In this document: positions 21,299 to 31,960 of the stretch, piece by piece
Layout: every line of letters starts with the position of its first letter
How positions within the stretch are numbered: the stretch's first letter is position 1
From: Trichobilharzia szidati
Lineage: Eukaryota; Platyhelminthes; Trematoda; Strigeidida; Schistosomatidae
Length of the DNA: 64,000 nucleotides
Direction of reading: 5' to 3'
Assembly: GCA_944472155.2 (NCBI GenBank)
Contig: OX235274.1
Location: 34,532,052-34,596,051 of the forward strand
Translations under genes and position numbers: made by a program
The notes under the pieces: generated by a model
The model's database searches: none
What the model was told of the DNA's origin: nothing
Seen by the model: the letters and a program-made list of their open reading frames with translations, nothing else

Positions 21299-22989
21299 AA
21301 TAATAATAATAATGGCTTTATTCCAAACAGTATTTGTGGTACAGGTATGGAATTTTCAGCGTTCATTACAATATTGCATCTAATTACCTCATAAATCTAT
21401 AAGGATTTAAAAATATAAAGCAACAACAACAAAAGAAAAAAGAGAAATAAAAGAAATAAAAAAGAACAGCATTGCATTCACATATTTAAACAATGCACCA
21501 CAGGATGTGATATATAAAATTAGTCTGTAATAGAATATATGAGCAACAATATAATAGTAACAAAGAAAGGAGAACAAAAGCTAATGGGAACTATTTGTTA
21601 GAGTGCCGCAGTAAGTTGATCATGTCATGCCTAACAGTTTTCTCATCACATAACAGCTGTGCCAGATAAGGTATTGTGGAGTTTTTATACTTGGTAGTCC
21701 TGGCATATAGCTTCCTATAGTTGCTTCTAGTTCTACCAGATGAAATGCAAGGAGAGAGCTGCGTATAGAGAGGGTGTTTGGGGTCTGACAATATAGAATT
21801 CGCTAGTTTCTTACATGACATTATATGTCTATCCATAATTGTGTTAACCAGTTGGTTTGACGAAATCCCACTTGCCTTACTAACAGCTTTTAGTGCCCTA
21901 TGCAGCGAAGCAAAGTCTTTCTTAAGTAGTCCAGGGAAGATTAATGGGGAGCAGTAAAGAGGGATGGGTAGAATACAGGAATTGACAAACTGAGAAAGCA
22001 AAGACTGCTTGATACCAGACTGCCTAAACTTCCTAACGTAGAACGTTAAGCGAAACATCTTTCTAGTCACTAGCAAGATGTGAGAGGACCAGGAAAGATC
22101 GGAGGAAATACTCAGTCCAAGGTACTTGACATTAGATGTAGTTTCAACCTCTATGCCGTCAATGATAGTGGGACTATGTGAGCTAGCTAGCTGTTGTAAG
22201 TCACTTTTTCGTCTGAAAGTAAAATTTACTACCTGACATTTAGACGGATTCAGCTTAAGACCGTTTGAAGAGGACCACTGACTAATTCCCGAGAGAAAGT
22301 TATTTAATATGGAACAGTCTGACTGAGACTTGACAGGCATGGAGACAGAGAGGTCATCAGCATACTAGACAAAATTTGCTACATCAGAATGGGGCAAGTC
22401 ATGTAAGAAAAAAGAAAACAGAAAAGGAGAAAGAACAGCACCTTGAGGAACACCAGCTAAAGTAAGTGAGGTAGTGGAGGACTTTCCATTGTAGACAGTG
22501 TACTGCTTCCTATCAGAAAAGTAGGAATACAACCACTTATTTATCCAGCTCTCCCTCTGTGTTGCAGCAAGCTTACTTAACAAGAGAGACCTAGGTACAG
22601 AGTCAAATGCAGATGTGTAATCAAGGAACGCACACCGAACATATTTGGCTCCTCTATCTAAACCAGAGACTATATTATGATATAGAACAACAGTGGCATC
22701 TAAGGTACACCTACTATGTTTGTAAGCGAACTGGTTGGGGTCATTAAAAGGCTTTAAAGAGGGTTCAAGATTAAGTAAAATAAGTCTTTCCATAACTTTT
22801 AAAAAAGGTGAGGTAATAGCAATGGGTCTAAACTTGACAGTAGGTCCACTTGTTGATTTAGGCACTGGAACAACCTTGATATTTTTCCATGAGTCAGGAA
22901 TAATACTTTTGGAAAAAGATTCATTGAAAATGTCGGTTAATGGGTAACATAAGATGTCAGCACACTTCTTAAGGATAACAGCTAGAATA
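21299..22989 (-). mobile_element. CR1/Jockey-like non-LTR retrotransposon, 5'-truncated
   Basis: A minus-strand LINE with an (ATA)n-type 3' end at 21299-21313. It is flanked by the 7-bp direct repeat TAATCTA (about 21292-21298 and 22990-22996), and interrupts a PLE tail whose uninterrupted form is at 20.5-20.7 kb. It retains the RT domain and C-terminus but no endonuclease, so it is truncated at its 5' end. Partial copies of its 3' end occur at 29.75, 32.0 and 50.5 kb. Confidence 0.85.
21591..22980 (-). pseudogene. Reverse transcriptase of CR1/Jockey-like LINE, one premature stop
   Basis: A single reading frame of about 460 codons runs from the 5' truncation point to 21591. It is interrupted only by a TAG at 22365-22367, immediately before YADD. 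Motifs in order: VKFRPIAITSPFLKVMERLI (RT1-2), FAYKHSRCTLDA, FLDYTSAFDSVPRS (catalytic D of block A), GVPQGAVLSPFLF (block B), stop, YADDLSV (block C, catalytic DD), GLKLNPSKCQVVNF (block D) and VKYLGLSIS (block E). The remainder is the C-terminal domain. The near-intact frame implies a recent insertion. It cannot be active, lacking the N-terminal endonuclease and a full RT translation. Confidence 0.9.
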
Positions 22990-23109
22990 GAATAGATAAT
23001 CTAGAATATTCTATGTATATCAATATGCATACATATACCTGTAGAGCCAGAAGAGGAAATTATCGAAAAGGATATTCTTTACTGAATTAATTAATTCTTG
23101 TAAAATTAA

Positions 23110-23260
23110 TCTAATGTTCATTAGGGACTGACTAAAAAAACGAAGTTGCCAGGAGGTCAAGTGAGATGTCGTAACCAGTGCGACTCAACAAGTTAAGTGT
23201 GAGGATTAACATTTGTCGATGACATCGGCTGGCGAAAAAACATGAGAGAAGTTAGAGTCC
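23110..23260 (+). repeat. SINE family A-prime, 5' half relic
   Basis: Matches the 5' half of A-prime copies at 39.15 and 56.82 kb: AGTGAGATGTCGTAACCAGTG, then GATGACATCGGCTGGCG. Confidence 0.55.
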
Positions 23261-23332
23261 ATAGTTATTGAACTTATCCACTTTTTGGTGTGTTTCTTTT
23301 TAGTCTCTTCGTAGACATTTTTTCGTGTTTGT

Positions 23333-24045
23333 GCAACTTTTATTTATTATTGTTATTGTCTCCTTTAATTCCAAGGGGAACATAGGGCTACAGCCACACG
23401 TCTCCACTGCGTTTAGTTCTCCGCCAACGTTTTCACCGTGCCCCTCGTCTACCCACATGCTTTCATCTACTCTTCACATGACCTCCTCCAAGTCACCCTC
23501 ACAATGACGACCAACTCGACGCTTCCCTTTCGGGTTCCACTCGGGCAATGGCTTGTCTAGTGATGTCACTTTATGCTTTGTTTCCTCAGAGTATGGCCAA
23601 TCCATCTCCGTTTCTTCCTGCCTATTTGTTTCACAATCGGTTCCTGGTTGGTTCCTTCCCAAAGATCCCTGTTGCTGATCTTTTCTGGCCGTCCATCTGA
23701 TCTTGAGTATTGAGCGAAGACAACTGTTAATGAAAGTCTGTGGTTTGTTTGAGGTGCTCTCTGATCCATCTGTATAGTAGCACTGATTTCAGATTGGAGT
23801 TGAAAATACAAATCCAATTTTTCATGCTGAGTGCTGTTGACCTCCACACAGACTTGAGAGTAATGAAAGCTTGCCTTGCTTTCCTGATCCTCGCTTTGAT
23901 ATCATCCCTCATCAGTTCTGTCCGCCTGTAGTTGGAACGACGATTCCCAGGTAGGTCGTTAGGAAAAGGAGGTTGCTTCTTTCAGATTCCTCCCATTTAT
24001 GCTGGCTGATTGTTGTCTGTTGTCTGTTGTTGTTGTTGCTAAAGC
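23333..24045 (-). mobile_element. RTE (SR2-like) LINE, 3' fragment
   Basis: Minus-strand RTE tail from the (TAA)n end at 23333 through the C-terminal coding part. Frames at 23566-23847 and 23727-23912 translate to YSRSDGRPEKISNRDLWE, IRKARQAFITLKSVWRSTAL and similar, the RTE C-terminal region. It ends inside the GGRIxKETTSF-equivalent segment, then runs into a TTG-rich stretch. Confidence 0.85.
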
Positions 24046-24689
24046 TGTTGCAACTTCTAATATGCCTCCAAATTTTTTTTACTTCATTGATTTCCTTTCT
24101 TACAGAGCATAAATTTCTTTATTATTCCATGTGTGTTTTTTTTGTATACACATCTCTGAAGCATGAATAAGAGCTGTATTTGCTCTATTAGTGGAAATGG
24201 GAGATTTAAGTTTCATATAGATTGGAATGATTCCAATTCTGAAGCATTTCCCATGAATGATTCGATGGTTCATGAATCGACACTCAGCTTGTTATCAAAT
24301 GCGTTGGTTTGTTGCTGACCAGTCTTTTAGTAAAAAGTTCATCAGTACAAATAACATCTGTGAAACGTTTGTGCACTGTGTAACAGATCAATTAACTATA
24401 ATTATATTTCAATGGTGCTCTACACACATTGTAAAATGGTACCATTTTATTGTGTCACATATAAACAAACTGATATGTACTACACAATACTTAACACAAA
24501 AACATAAAATACAAAGGGGTGATGATAATTTGTCAATAGCCTGTATGATACGATGAATTGAAACTACAGAATCACAGTCATAACAAAAATAATAACAATT
24601 AACTAGTAAATTAGTGGTGTTAGGTCTGTTAGCACAAAATTACTCTCAAGGCTCACCCCAAACCTCTATCAATCTCATTCAACAGCCAT
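24046..24689. other. Spacer, nothing recognised
   Basis: A 99-codon frame at 24257-24556 shows no recognisable motif or composition bias and is treated as chance. Confidence 0.35.
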
Positions 24690-26126
24690 ATGATTATTAT
24701 TACTATTCCCTTGCGTTCCGAGTGGAACATAGGGTTTCAACAACACACCTACACTTTGTTCTGTTTTTGACGTCCTCTGCACCTGGGCCCACGATTAACC
24801 AAACTCTCTCATCTGCTCCTCGCATGATCTCCTCCATGTCACCCTCGCACCAACGACCACCTCTTCGCTTCCCATTTGGATTCCACTCCAACTATGGCCT
24901 AGCGCCTGATGTCATTCGGCAGCGTTCCCAATGTATGCCCGATCCACCTCCACTTTATCCTGCATATTTGTTGAGCAATCGGCTCTTAATTGCTTTGGTC
25001 CTGTAGTTTCTTGTTGCTTATTCTTTCTTGCCATTTGATGTTTAGCATGTGGTTAGCGAGGGCAGCTATTGATGAAAGCCTGCAACCTGTTGGAAATCTG
25101 TCTCGTGATACGCTGGCCAAGTTTCTGACCCTTATAGAAGAACCGAATTCCCATTGGTGTTGAAAATTGGAATCTTGTCCCTTATGCTGAGTGCGGAAGA
25201 TTTCCAAATTGGTTTCAGGTTGATGAAGGCGTATCTTGCCTTTCCGATTCTGACTGGTTTTGACATCTTTGTCCGTTCTGACTGCCTGTGGTTGAAACGA
25301 TGCTTCGTGGTCAGATAATTGAAGGAGGCAAACTCTGTTAAATCTCTCCCGTTGGTGGTGATTGGTGGTGGTTGTTGTTGCTGTTGATTGGTTATCTCCA
25401 TTGCCTCCATCTTCTCTGTGTTCACCTGCAGTCCTGTTTTCGCTGCCAGCCTCTTCAGCCAAGTTGCTGGTTTTCGCTTGCAAGTCTTCGAGTTTGTGTG
25501 ACATTAGACATATATCATCTGAGAAATCCAGATCCTCCATAGTCTTCTTATCAGTTGTCCAGCGTATTCTTGACTCCTCGTCCCCAATAGTCGGACGCAT
25601 AATCCAGTCCACCACAATTAAGAATATCATCAGTGATAGCGCATATGCAGTCTTGTCTTACTCCTGTATGCACTTCGAACGCCTCAGTGTTTTCCATTGT
25701 GGATCACTTGACACGTGACATTGTCATATAGCTGTTGAACGAGGTTGAGGAAAACTTGGGCACTGCATACTATAGTGTTGAAGTAGTTTCCAAATTACTT
25801 CTCGGTCAACGATGCGCTGTCGAAGCCCTCTTCGAAGTCGATGAAGTTGCGGTAGGGAGGGGTTTGACTGCCATTATATGCTTAGTTTCATGTTGATTCG
25901 CAGAGCTGCAATTTGATCAGCATATGATTTGCCTTTCTTGAATCCAGCTTGTTCAGGTTGGCAGAGTTCTGTATCCAGTGTATCCTTTATTCTCTCCAGG
26001 ATGATGCGACTTAGTATTTTACCTGGCGTAGACAACAGCATTACCCCACTCTAGAGCCTAAGTCGCCCTTCATCGGCAGTTTGACGAGGTTGCCCTTCTT
26101 CCAAACAGTAGGCAAACAGCTATATG
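24690..26126 (-). pseudogene. RTE (SR2-like) LINE, RT C-terminal half
   Basis: The most readable RTE segment. The minus-strand frame 24986-25630 (214 codons) includes IFLIVVDWIMRPT, the catalytic region as LDFSDDICLMSHKLEDLQAK, then a region diverging into KTSQNRKGKIRLHQ by frame change. Upstream (to 26126) the minus strand continues with the early RT blocks. For example, sequence near 26100 encodes a VWKKGNLVKLPMKGD-like segment and near 25930 an AGFKKGKSYADQIA-like segment. The catalytic motif is SDD where ADD is usual. Stops and shifts make it a pseudogene. At 26127 it meets a plus-strand RTE fragment head-to-head. Confidence 0.85.
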
Positions 26127-26129
26127 ATA

Positions 26130-27330
26130 TTGATCTTAAATGCCAAGTGATTCACTAAGGAAAACTCTGACAAGCAGTTGAATCGAAGACAACAGTAAGA
26201 CAAGGCTGCCTACTACCTCCGATGAAATTCCTGACTATGGTATACTGGATCGTGTGGCAAACCGTATGGGGTAAGATGACACGGATATGCTGTACCAGTA
26301 AGAAAACTCTAGAATATCAACAACATGGCAACAGAGGTGGGCGGCGAAGACAGGACCTCAGGGGAACATAGAGAAAATAGAAGTGATGAACATATACGAG
26401 AACCAACAACAACAACAATAATAATAAGCACCAGTCACTATAAATGGGGTAAATTTGAAAGAAATCACTCCTTTCACTCATCTAAGCACCGTCATTTCCA
26501 TTACAGGTGTAAGATATGAGGATCTCAAAGCCAGTATCTGAAAAGTCAGGCAGACCTTCACTATTCTGAAATCAGCGAGAAAATTTGCTGTATTCACCAT
26601 AATAAGATTCGGTTTTTTAAGACTAATTTCAAGTCACTGCATCTGTATGGTTTAGAGACTTATCCCGTCATTTAAACCGATTTCAGCCTTCTGCATAGTT
26701 TTATCAACAGCTGTCTTCTCTATTTTGGCCTGTTAGGATCAGCAACAAGAGACTATGACAACGGACCAAATAAGAACCAATCACTAGGGAGATATGTAGA
26801 AGGAAATGGAGATGGATTAGACACACTCTGTGGAGATAGATGAGTGACTTCGCTCCATGGACAGGCCCTTAATTGGAACAAGTACGGGAGTCGACATATA
26901 AGATCTAGGTGAGAGGGTGACACGAAGCAGATCTGTGGTGAGAGCTGTCTGCAAGCCAAGATCGTAGACAACAATTTAATTCAGTGTTCACATCACGAAT
27001 CGGGGTCATCAGAAAAAACAATAACAAAGCTTAAACTTGGCGAACTCAGAAACCAATCACAGTGGACTTAGCATGTGCAAATACGATTTGCAGATATATG
27101 GCTTAGTTTTCTAAGAAACGGTCACAAGCAGTACAGAATAACCTTCAGCAGGAAAACAACCAATCAGAAGGCGTTGCCTCTCTGCTGACAATAACGAATA
27201 ATAATGTACTTAATCTGTTGATTTTCTCAATAAACGATCTGTTTCACGGCCCTTGTCTTCTGTCGTTGCAGATCATGTGATGTGCTTCTAAAGCTCTATG
27301 CTGCACCAGGAACTCAAGGGGATAATAGTA
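26130..27330 (+). pseudogene. RTE (SR2-like) fragment interrupted by a solo LTR
   Basis: A plus-strand RTE remnant. A VRQGCLLPP segment lies near 26198, then GGEDRTSGEHREN (26325 frame), the C-terminal coding region to 26933, the solo LTR 26934-27270, and the last part of the RTE tail (GATCATGTG ... GGAACTCAAGGGGATAATA) to about 27330. Confidence 0.8.
26934..27270 (+). mobile_element. Solo LTR (copy 1), 337 bp
   Basis: Starts TGTGGTGAGAGCTGTC and ends CTTCTGTCGTTGCA. It is flanked by the exact 4-bp direct repeat GATC at 26930-26933 and 27271-27274. A CTCAATAAACGATCTG segment near the end supplies a poly(A) signal. Two relatives lie at 51557-51905 and 53821-54172. Ends, size and a 4-bp duplication fit a Ty3/gypsy-type LTR. 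No internal gag-pol is present, consistent with LTR-LTR recombination. Confidence 0.9.
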
Positions 27331-28029
27331 ATAAGGCTGACTAAAAAATGTCAGTTAGTGACAAGATCTTCCTTGAAATATGTCATCATAAGAGCAATGA
27401 TAATTGTAAGGTTATGCAAAAAAACATAAATACAGGCATTACATCAGGAACTTACCACACTTGCCTATAAATTAAGTCAACCGAATCTGAATTAGATGCA
27501 GTAGAGTAGTAAGAAGTTGATTAAAAATCTAAAGAAAGATATAACTGGTCAATTCTTCTCTGACGAAGAAATGGATAATATATGTATACATAAACGTGTT
27601 CTGAATTCATAATTTAGAACAGTTAGGCCAAACAGAAACAGACGTCAACGTATGCAACATACAATTATGTTGTTGAATTGAAAGATCCGACTAGTTTATC
27701 TAAGTCTAAAGTACGACCATTACCAACCCAACTGAGAAAAGCTATATTTTCAAACTGTTCTTGCTTGTCTTTGACTAAGACACAACGGAAATGTTCTGGT
27801 GCACATTGTCTTAGCTGTCTAGTGGTACACCTGATACAACTTTTTTCATAGTTATTTAGAAAACCTGTCAGTTAATTTTCCAGTTTTTCATATAACCTTA
27901 TTGACGAGAGTAAATGCTAAATGAAATAAGAGATAAAATTAAGAATACTACAAGCTGTTCACTTCATAAGGACCTATCTACTGAACCAAAAGTGCCACCT
28001 ATTGTGGAATAGGTACTCATTAATGTTCA
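27331..28029. other. Spacer with a possible old retroelement ORF relic
   Basis: Near 27530-27830 the plus strand gives short open pieces (KLIKNLKKDITGQFFSDEEM, then SKSKVRPLPTQLRKAIFSNC). They have the look of a decayed element protein, but no family could be named. Confidence 0.3.
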
Positions 28030-28175
28030 CTGACATCCACGGCGATTAGTTCCAGTCTCAGGTGGAACAACAAGACTCACGGAGATGCAATCATATCCAG
28101 TTGACCAGTTCTAAGATGAATGAAATGCGAGACATAGGTTCCACTCCTATCTACCACCAACTATCGAATAACATG
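28030..28175 (+). repeat. S-alpha-like SINE relic
   Basis: Contains ATCCAGTTGACCAGTTC and GAATGAAATGCGAGAC in the hammerhead order of the family, but strongly decayed. Confidence 0.5.
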
Positions 28176-28380
28176 AATCGTTCTTTTCTTTGAGTCTTAC
28201 AGATAGAAGAGTATAGGTATCCAGAAATTAGTGTGCACAACAGCACAATCACCTAGAGTTCATTTCATCGAAAGCTTAGCAAATCGTTGACAAAATCAGT
28301 AATTCTGCAAGTTGATTTTCGTCACCTTTTGACAATTTGTGATTCTGAATTCCTTCAACAATGACACAAGAATAGAACTT
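28176..28380. other. Spacer, nothing recognised
   Basis: No feature could be supported. Confidence 0.35.
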
Positions 28381-28795
28381 AGGCACTGTGGTAAAGTATA
28401 ATTAGAATGATTTACCCAGCGAAGATAAGTAATTTAGAAAAAAGTTCAGTGATTGCACTACATGCATTAACACACAACCACACAACATGGTCAGACTGAG
28501 TTAAAATTCTGAAAAGTATTATAGGTAGATGGACAGAGAGGTTGGTTGCTGAATCCTTGTTCATAGAATCTACACCAGCAAATGCAATAGGAATGTCTCA
28601 TTGCCAAAAACAGAGATACGGAAAATATTACTACCAATCACATCAAGAGATGAGAAATAGTGGATTCATATAAACGAAGTTAGAAAGTTGTGTGAGTAGT
28701 GCCTCGATATGATTATATAAGTGGCAATCAATTGTGCTCGAAACGTCATCAGTGAATATTACTGCATAACACACTGTGAGACTTTAACAAAATAA
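28381..28795 (+). repeat. Diverged single-arm relative of the 19.4-20.1 kb palindrome
   Basis: Shared landmarks in the same order are GGCACTGTGGTA, GCACTACATGCA with ACACACAACCA (the palindrome spacer), GGTAGATGGACAGAGAG, a GAATCTAC block, GGAATGTCTCATT, ATATGATTATA, GTGCTCGAAACG and the TCAGTGAATATTACTG end. The 5' landmark belongs to the other arm's flank. It shows the underlying repeat unit without the inversion. Confidence 0.7.
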
Positions 28796-28804
28796 ATTTT
28801 ATCC

Positions 28805-29180
28805 ACAATGGAGTACCTTGGTTGGTTCATTCCTGGAGTTCCTTGTTGCTAATTGTTTCTCACTGGCCGGGATGGAGCCAGCAAGGAGGGCAACTATTGA
28901 TAAAAGTTTGCAGCCCGTCAGAAATGCTTCTGATAGTGCAGGTACAAAGTCTGTGAACAATGTACAAGTGACTTGACAATGGTGTTGAGAATCTGAATCT
29001 CGTTGTTTGTGGTGAGCTAGTGGAACAGATTTCTAAACTAACTTCAGATTGATGAAGGTGTATCTGCGGTTTCTGTATCGTCATCCGTTCTGACTGCCTG
29101 TATTTTAAACGCTGCTGCCTAGATAAGCAAAGCAAGTCATCTCTTTTAAATTTATTCTGCCGATAGTGATTTGTACTCTT
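28805..29180 (-). mobile_element. RTE (SR2-like) LINE, internal fragment
   Basis: Matches the minus-strand RTE segment seen at 25.0-25.35 kb (GGAGTTCCTTGTTGCTAAT, GATGAAGGTGTATCTGC). No (TAA)n end is present, so this piece is cut at both sides. Confidence 0.7.
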
Positions 29181-29747
29181 GTCAGTAGGACATCATCTTA
29201 AGGGGCCACTTTACTTTGGAATTCTTCACGGGTAAATTTGATCGCTGAGTAAACTTCATTGAATTTATCTTTTTCAAGTGATGTAGCACGTGGTATTGAC
29301 TTTAACAGAGTATCAATAGACTAAAGGAAAATCAATTTTCCAGCAGGAAGTTTCTTCAAAACTAAATGCATATGAAAAAGGAGAGCATGTAAAGTTATCC
29401 ACGGCTAAAATTCATTAACAAATAATACAAAAGTAAACAATGCTAGCTACACATGAACTTTATTCATTTGTTGAGTATAAACAAAGCAAAAATAGGGAAA
29501 GGAACATAATGGATACACTCTACTATGTCCTAGAATTCGGACTTTGTTTTGATTAGTGTATTTTGAATTTTGTCAACAAATTTTTGTCAGGTGACTCTTG
29601 GGCTGTAACGGTGAAACCTACTTGTAGCAGTATAAACTGATATTGAAATTGTTTTTATAGTGGTGTGCAATGGAAACGTTCGCCCCAACGTAACATTGTG
29701 GCTCTATTTTATCCCTCTGAATTTATTCTTCCTCCTTTGTTCAATAA
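29181..29747. other. Spacer, nothing recognised
   Basis: No feature could be supported. Confidence 0.35.
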
Positions 29748-29860
29748 TAATAACAATAATATTAACGCCTTTATTCCATACAATACGTTTGATACAATGT
29801 GGAATTCTCATCATATTATGCAGTATCGCATCTAATTTTCTACTTACATTGGAAAGTGTG
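29748..29860 (-). repeat. CR1/Jockey-like LINE, 3'-end fragment
   Basis: An ATAATAATAAC-type tract is followed by GCCTTTATTCCATACAATA, co-linear with the LINE 3' end at 21300-21400. Confidence 0.7.
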
Positions 29861-29888
29861 AGGGAAAATAATTATCAGAACTTCATCA

Positions 29889-30355
29889 TGGCTCTCTAAC
29901 TAATGTCAGCTCATGATGAAATCCTGAAATCCCTACAAACCAACACTTGAATATCAATGAGATGCTCACTAGCGACTTGCCCTATTCAGGTAGGTAGTAA
30001 CCTGAAGTTCTAGTGAGAAGTCGTGACCAGTAGAGTGCAGCAGGTCAGGTGTGACGACAAATACTCACCGAAGACATTGGCTAGGGGTCGCGCTATGTCG
30101 TGAATTGGCAGAAGTTAGAATTCATCGGCCATTAGATCGGGTCCCAGTGGCTTAATGGTATACGAGGTAGCTCGCCTTGCAACCAGAAGGTCCTGGGTTC
30201 GAATCCCGGTGGGTGCGTAGTGCTGAAGAGTCCCAAACTAGGACGAAACAGCTGTCCAGTACTCCCAGGTTTTCCAATGGCTCTCTAACTAATGTCAGCT
30301 CATGATGAAATCCTGAAACCAATCAAATCCCTACAAACCAACACTTGAATTATCA
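29889..30355 (+). repeat. Hammerhead SINE family A, one unit plus duplicated tail
   Basis: A unit of roughly 390-410 bp flanked by its own terminal part: GGCTCTCTAACTAATGTCAG ... CAACACTTGAAT appears at both 29889-29952 and 30280-30353. In between are the 5' region, the tRNA-like head (about 30140-30205; A-box-like TGGCTTAATGG, B-box GGTTCGAATCC) and the hammerhead. The arrangement is what a permuted or more-than-unit-length copy of a tandem or circular template would give. Confidence 0.85.
30214..30264 (+). ncRNA. Hammerhead ribozyme-like motif, type I, complete core
   Basis: Core CTGAAGA at 30223-30229 (CUGANGA consensus), stem II GTCC/GGAC at 30230-30244, GAAA at 30245-30248, stem III CAG/CTG at 30249-30254, U16.1 and C17 at 30255-30256, then stem I 3' strand CAGTAC at 30257-30262. 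The 5' stem I strand (30217-30222, GTAGTG) pairs at five of six positions. The predicted cut is after 30256. The very short stem III is typical of the schistosome satellite ribozyme, which acts best as a dimer. Activity is inferred, not shown. Confidence 0.75.
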
Positions 30356-30359
30356 AAAC

Positions 30360-31960
30360 ATTTCCATAGATAATGATGCTAATAAGAATATGAATGTAAA
30401 GTTAAAACTAGATAGAAGTATTGACGAAAATAATATTAATATTATGAATAAGAATATGTACTCTCACGATGTAAACTCTTTATTCACTAATGTGCCTTCG
30501 CTCAAAACAGTTGACATTTTGTGTGCTTACATTTCTACACACAATTTGTTCATCCCGTTCCCTATATCTTATTTAAGGGATTTATTACTTCTATGTACTA
30601 GCAGTGTAAAGGTTTACATCTGAAGGCGATTTTCCCGCCAGTTTGATGTTGTTACTATGCGAAGTCCACTGGGGCCCCTTTTAGCAGATGTCCATACATC
30701 GTACATTGAGAATTTATCGGAGGTATAGGAGGAGGTATGTAAATGATATTGTGATCATAACTGATAAGCCTTGTTCTGCCGTCTCAGTTTTAAATCGAAT
30801 GAATGAAGTTCAGAATAGCATATCACTTGCATCTGTAGAAGAGGAAGATAATTGTTTATCTTTCCTAGACATATTGATTAGTCGATGTCTTGAGGGGTCA
30901 ATAAAACAATCTATTTATAGAAAACATACCCGGGCAGGAAAGTATCTTAATTACCACCGTTTCTGCCTTGTTCGGTACAAAAGAACCTTAGTGAGTGAGG
31001 TGCCTCTTCAGTAGAATCCAATGAATATGCACTAAAGACACACTTGATGAAGAAGAAAGAAAATTGACAAAAACTCTGTTTGGTAACAATTATCCAGACA
31101 AGTTCATTGGGAGATATAAAGTAGTTAGAACACCAACACCCATTCTTTAACTCACCCTTAAGAAAGACATGTACATCAAGCTACCCTATAGGGGGCGCCA
31201 TAGCAGCTTGATAACTAGACAAAGATTGAATGCTGCTGTTAAAAAGACATTTTATGTAGTTAATATCATAATAATTGACCATGTAAAGCCAATATATCCA
31301 TCCATCTAAGCCCTTTAGAACATGCGAAAAATGATGTCACATTCCACTGTATTTACCAATTCGAATGTACGTGTGGACACATAAAAAAGGGAGGACTCAT
31401 CGATCTCTGCAAGTAAGAGCTGGCTTCAGAGCATATTCCTAAATGGCTGGGGAAACAAATGGAATCTTCAGAACCTATTAATGGTGAGAACAGGAGACCT
31501 AGCTCTTCTATTGCGAAATATATTATAGAGACAGGACATAAAATTGACGTTAACAGATCTTTTAAACCTATCTATAAAACGTGTTTGGGGCGTATCCTAA
31601 AGTTTCTGGAAGCCTTAGCAATTAGAAAGTTTAAGCCACCTTTATGCGTACAAAAACAATTCGTCATCACATTAAACCTTTCTTGGTGAACTTCGTTTTG
31701 ATACCAGCCAGGGCAGATGTAGTATTACCTCTTTTATTTGGTTTAGTGTTCTTTATTGTTATTTTGACCTTGAATATGTCCTTTTAACTTGACCTAAGTC
31801 TATTTTCTCACCTCTTAACTCTTTATTAATTTCATATATATATTCCTATGACAAGTCCGTGTGTGATCAGTGTGTTGCGCAAATACATTACACGATTCAG
31901 ACAAATTACGTCTTCTTATTACTTTGTCTAAATTCATAAAGGGAACTAATTGTTTTAAAT
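30360..31960 (+). pseudogene. Penelope-like element, RT to GIY-YIG and 3' tail
   Basis: Frames at 30345-30623 and 30688-31014 give the PLE RT core. SHDVNSLFTNVPSLKTVDIL includes catalytic block A, RRYVNDIVII is the YxDD block with V-N-D in place of the usual VDD, and CLSFLDILISR is followed by SIYRKHTRAGKYLNYH. From 31140 KLPYRGRHSSLITRQRLNAA is the linker. A decayed GIY-YIG region around 31330-31450 is followed by SSSIAKYIIETGHKIDVNRS (31459-31689). A 3' tail to 31960 matches 49.43-49.69 kb. The changed catalytic residue and multiple breaks mean it is dead. A close relative is at 48.2-49.7 kb. Confidence 0.8.

Larger units (their letters stand above)
20852..23090 (+). pseudogene. Penelope-like C-terminal end and tail, split by a LINE
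   Basis: The plus arm of the inverted pair. From 20852 it encodes the broken end of the GIY-YIG region (VLSHLVDTEHKIDVN-like text at 20905-20950). It continues as the 3' tail to 21298 and, after the LINE insert (21299-22989), finishes at 22990-23090. The same sequence lies at 1.49-1.99 kb. Confidence 0.8.

Noticed and set aside
24257..24556. 99-codon frame as a novel gene
   Set aside because: No motif, no conserved neighbour and no splice or promoter signal; chance is adequate.
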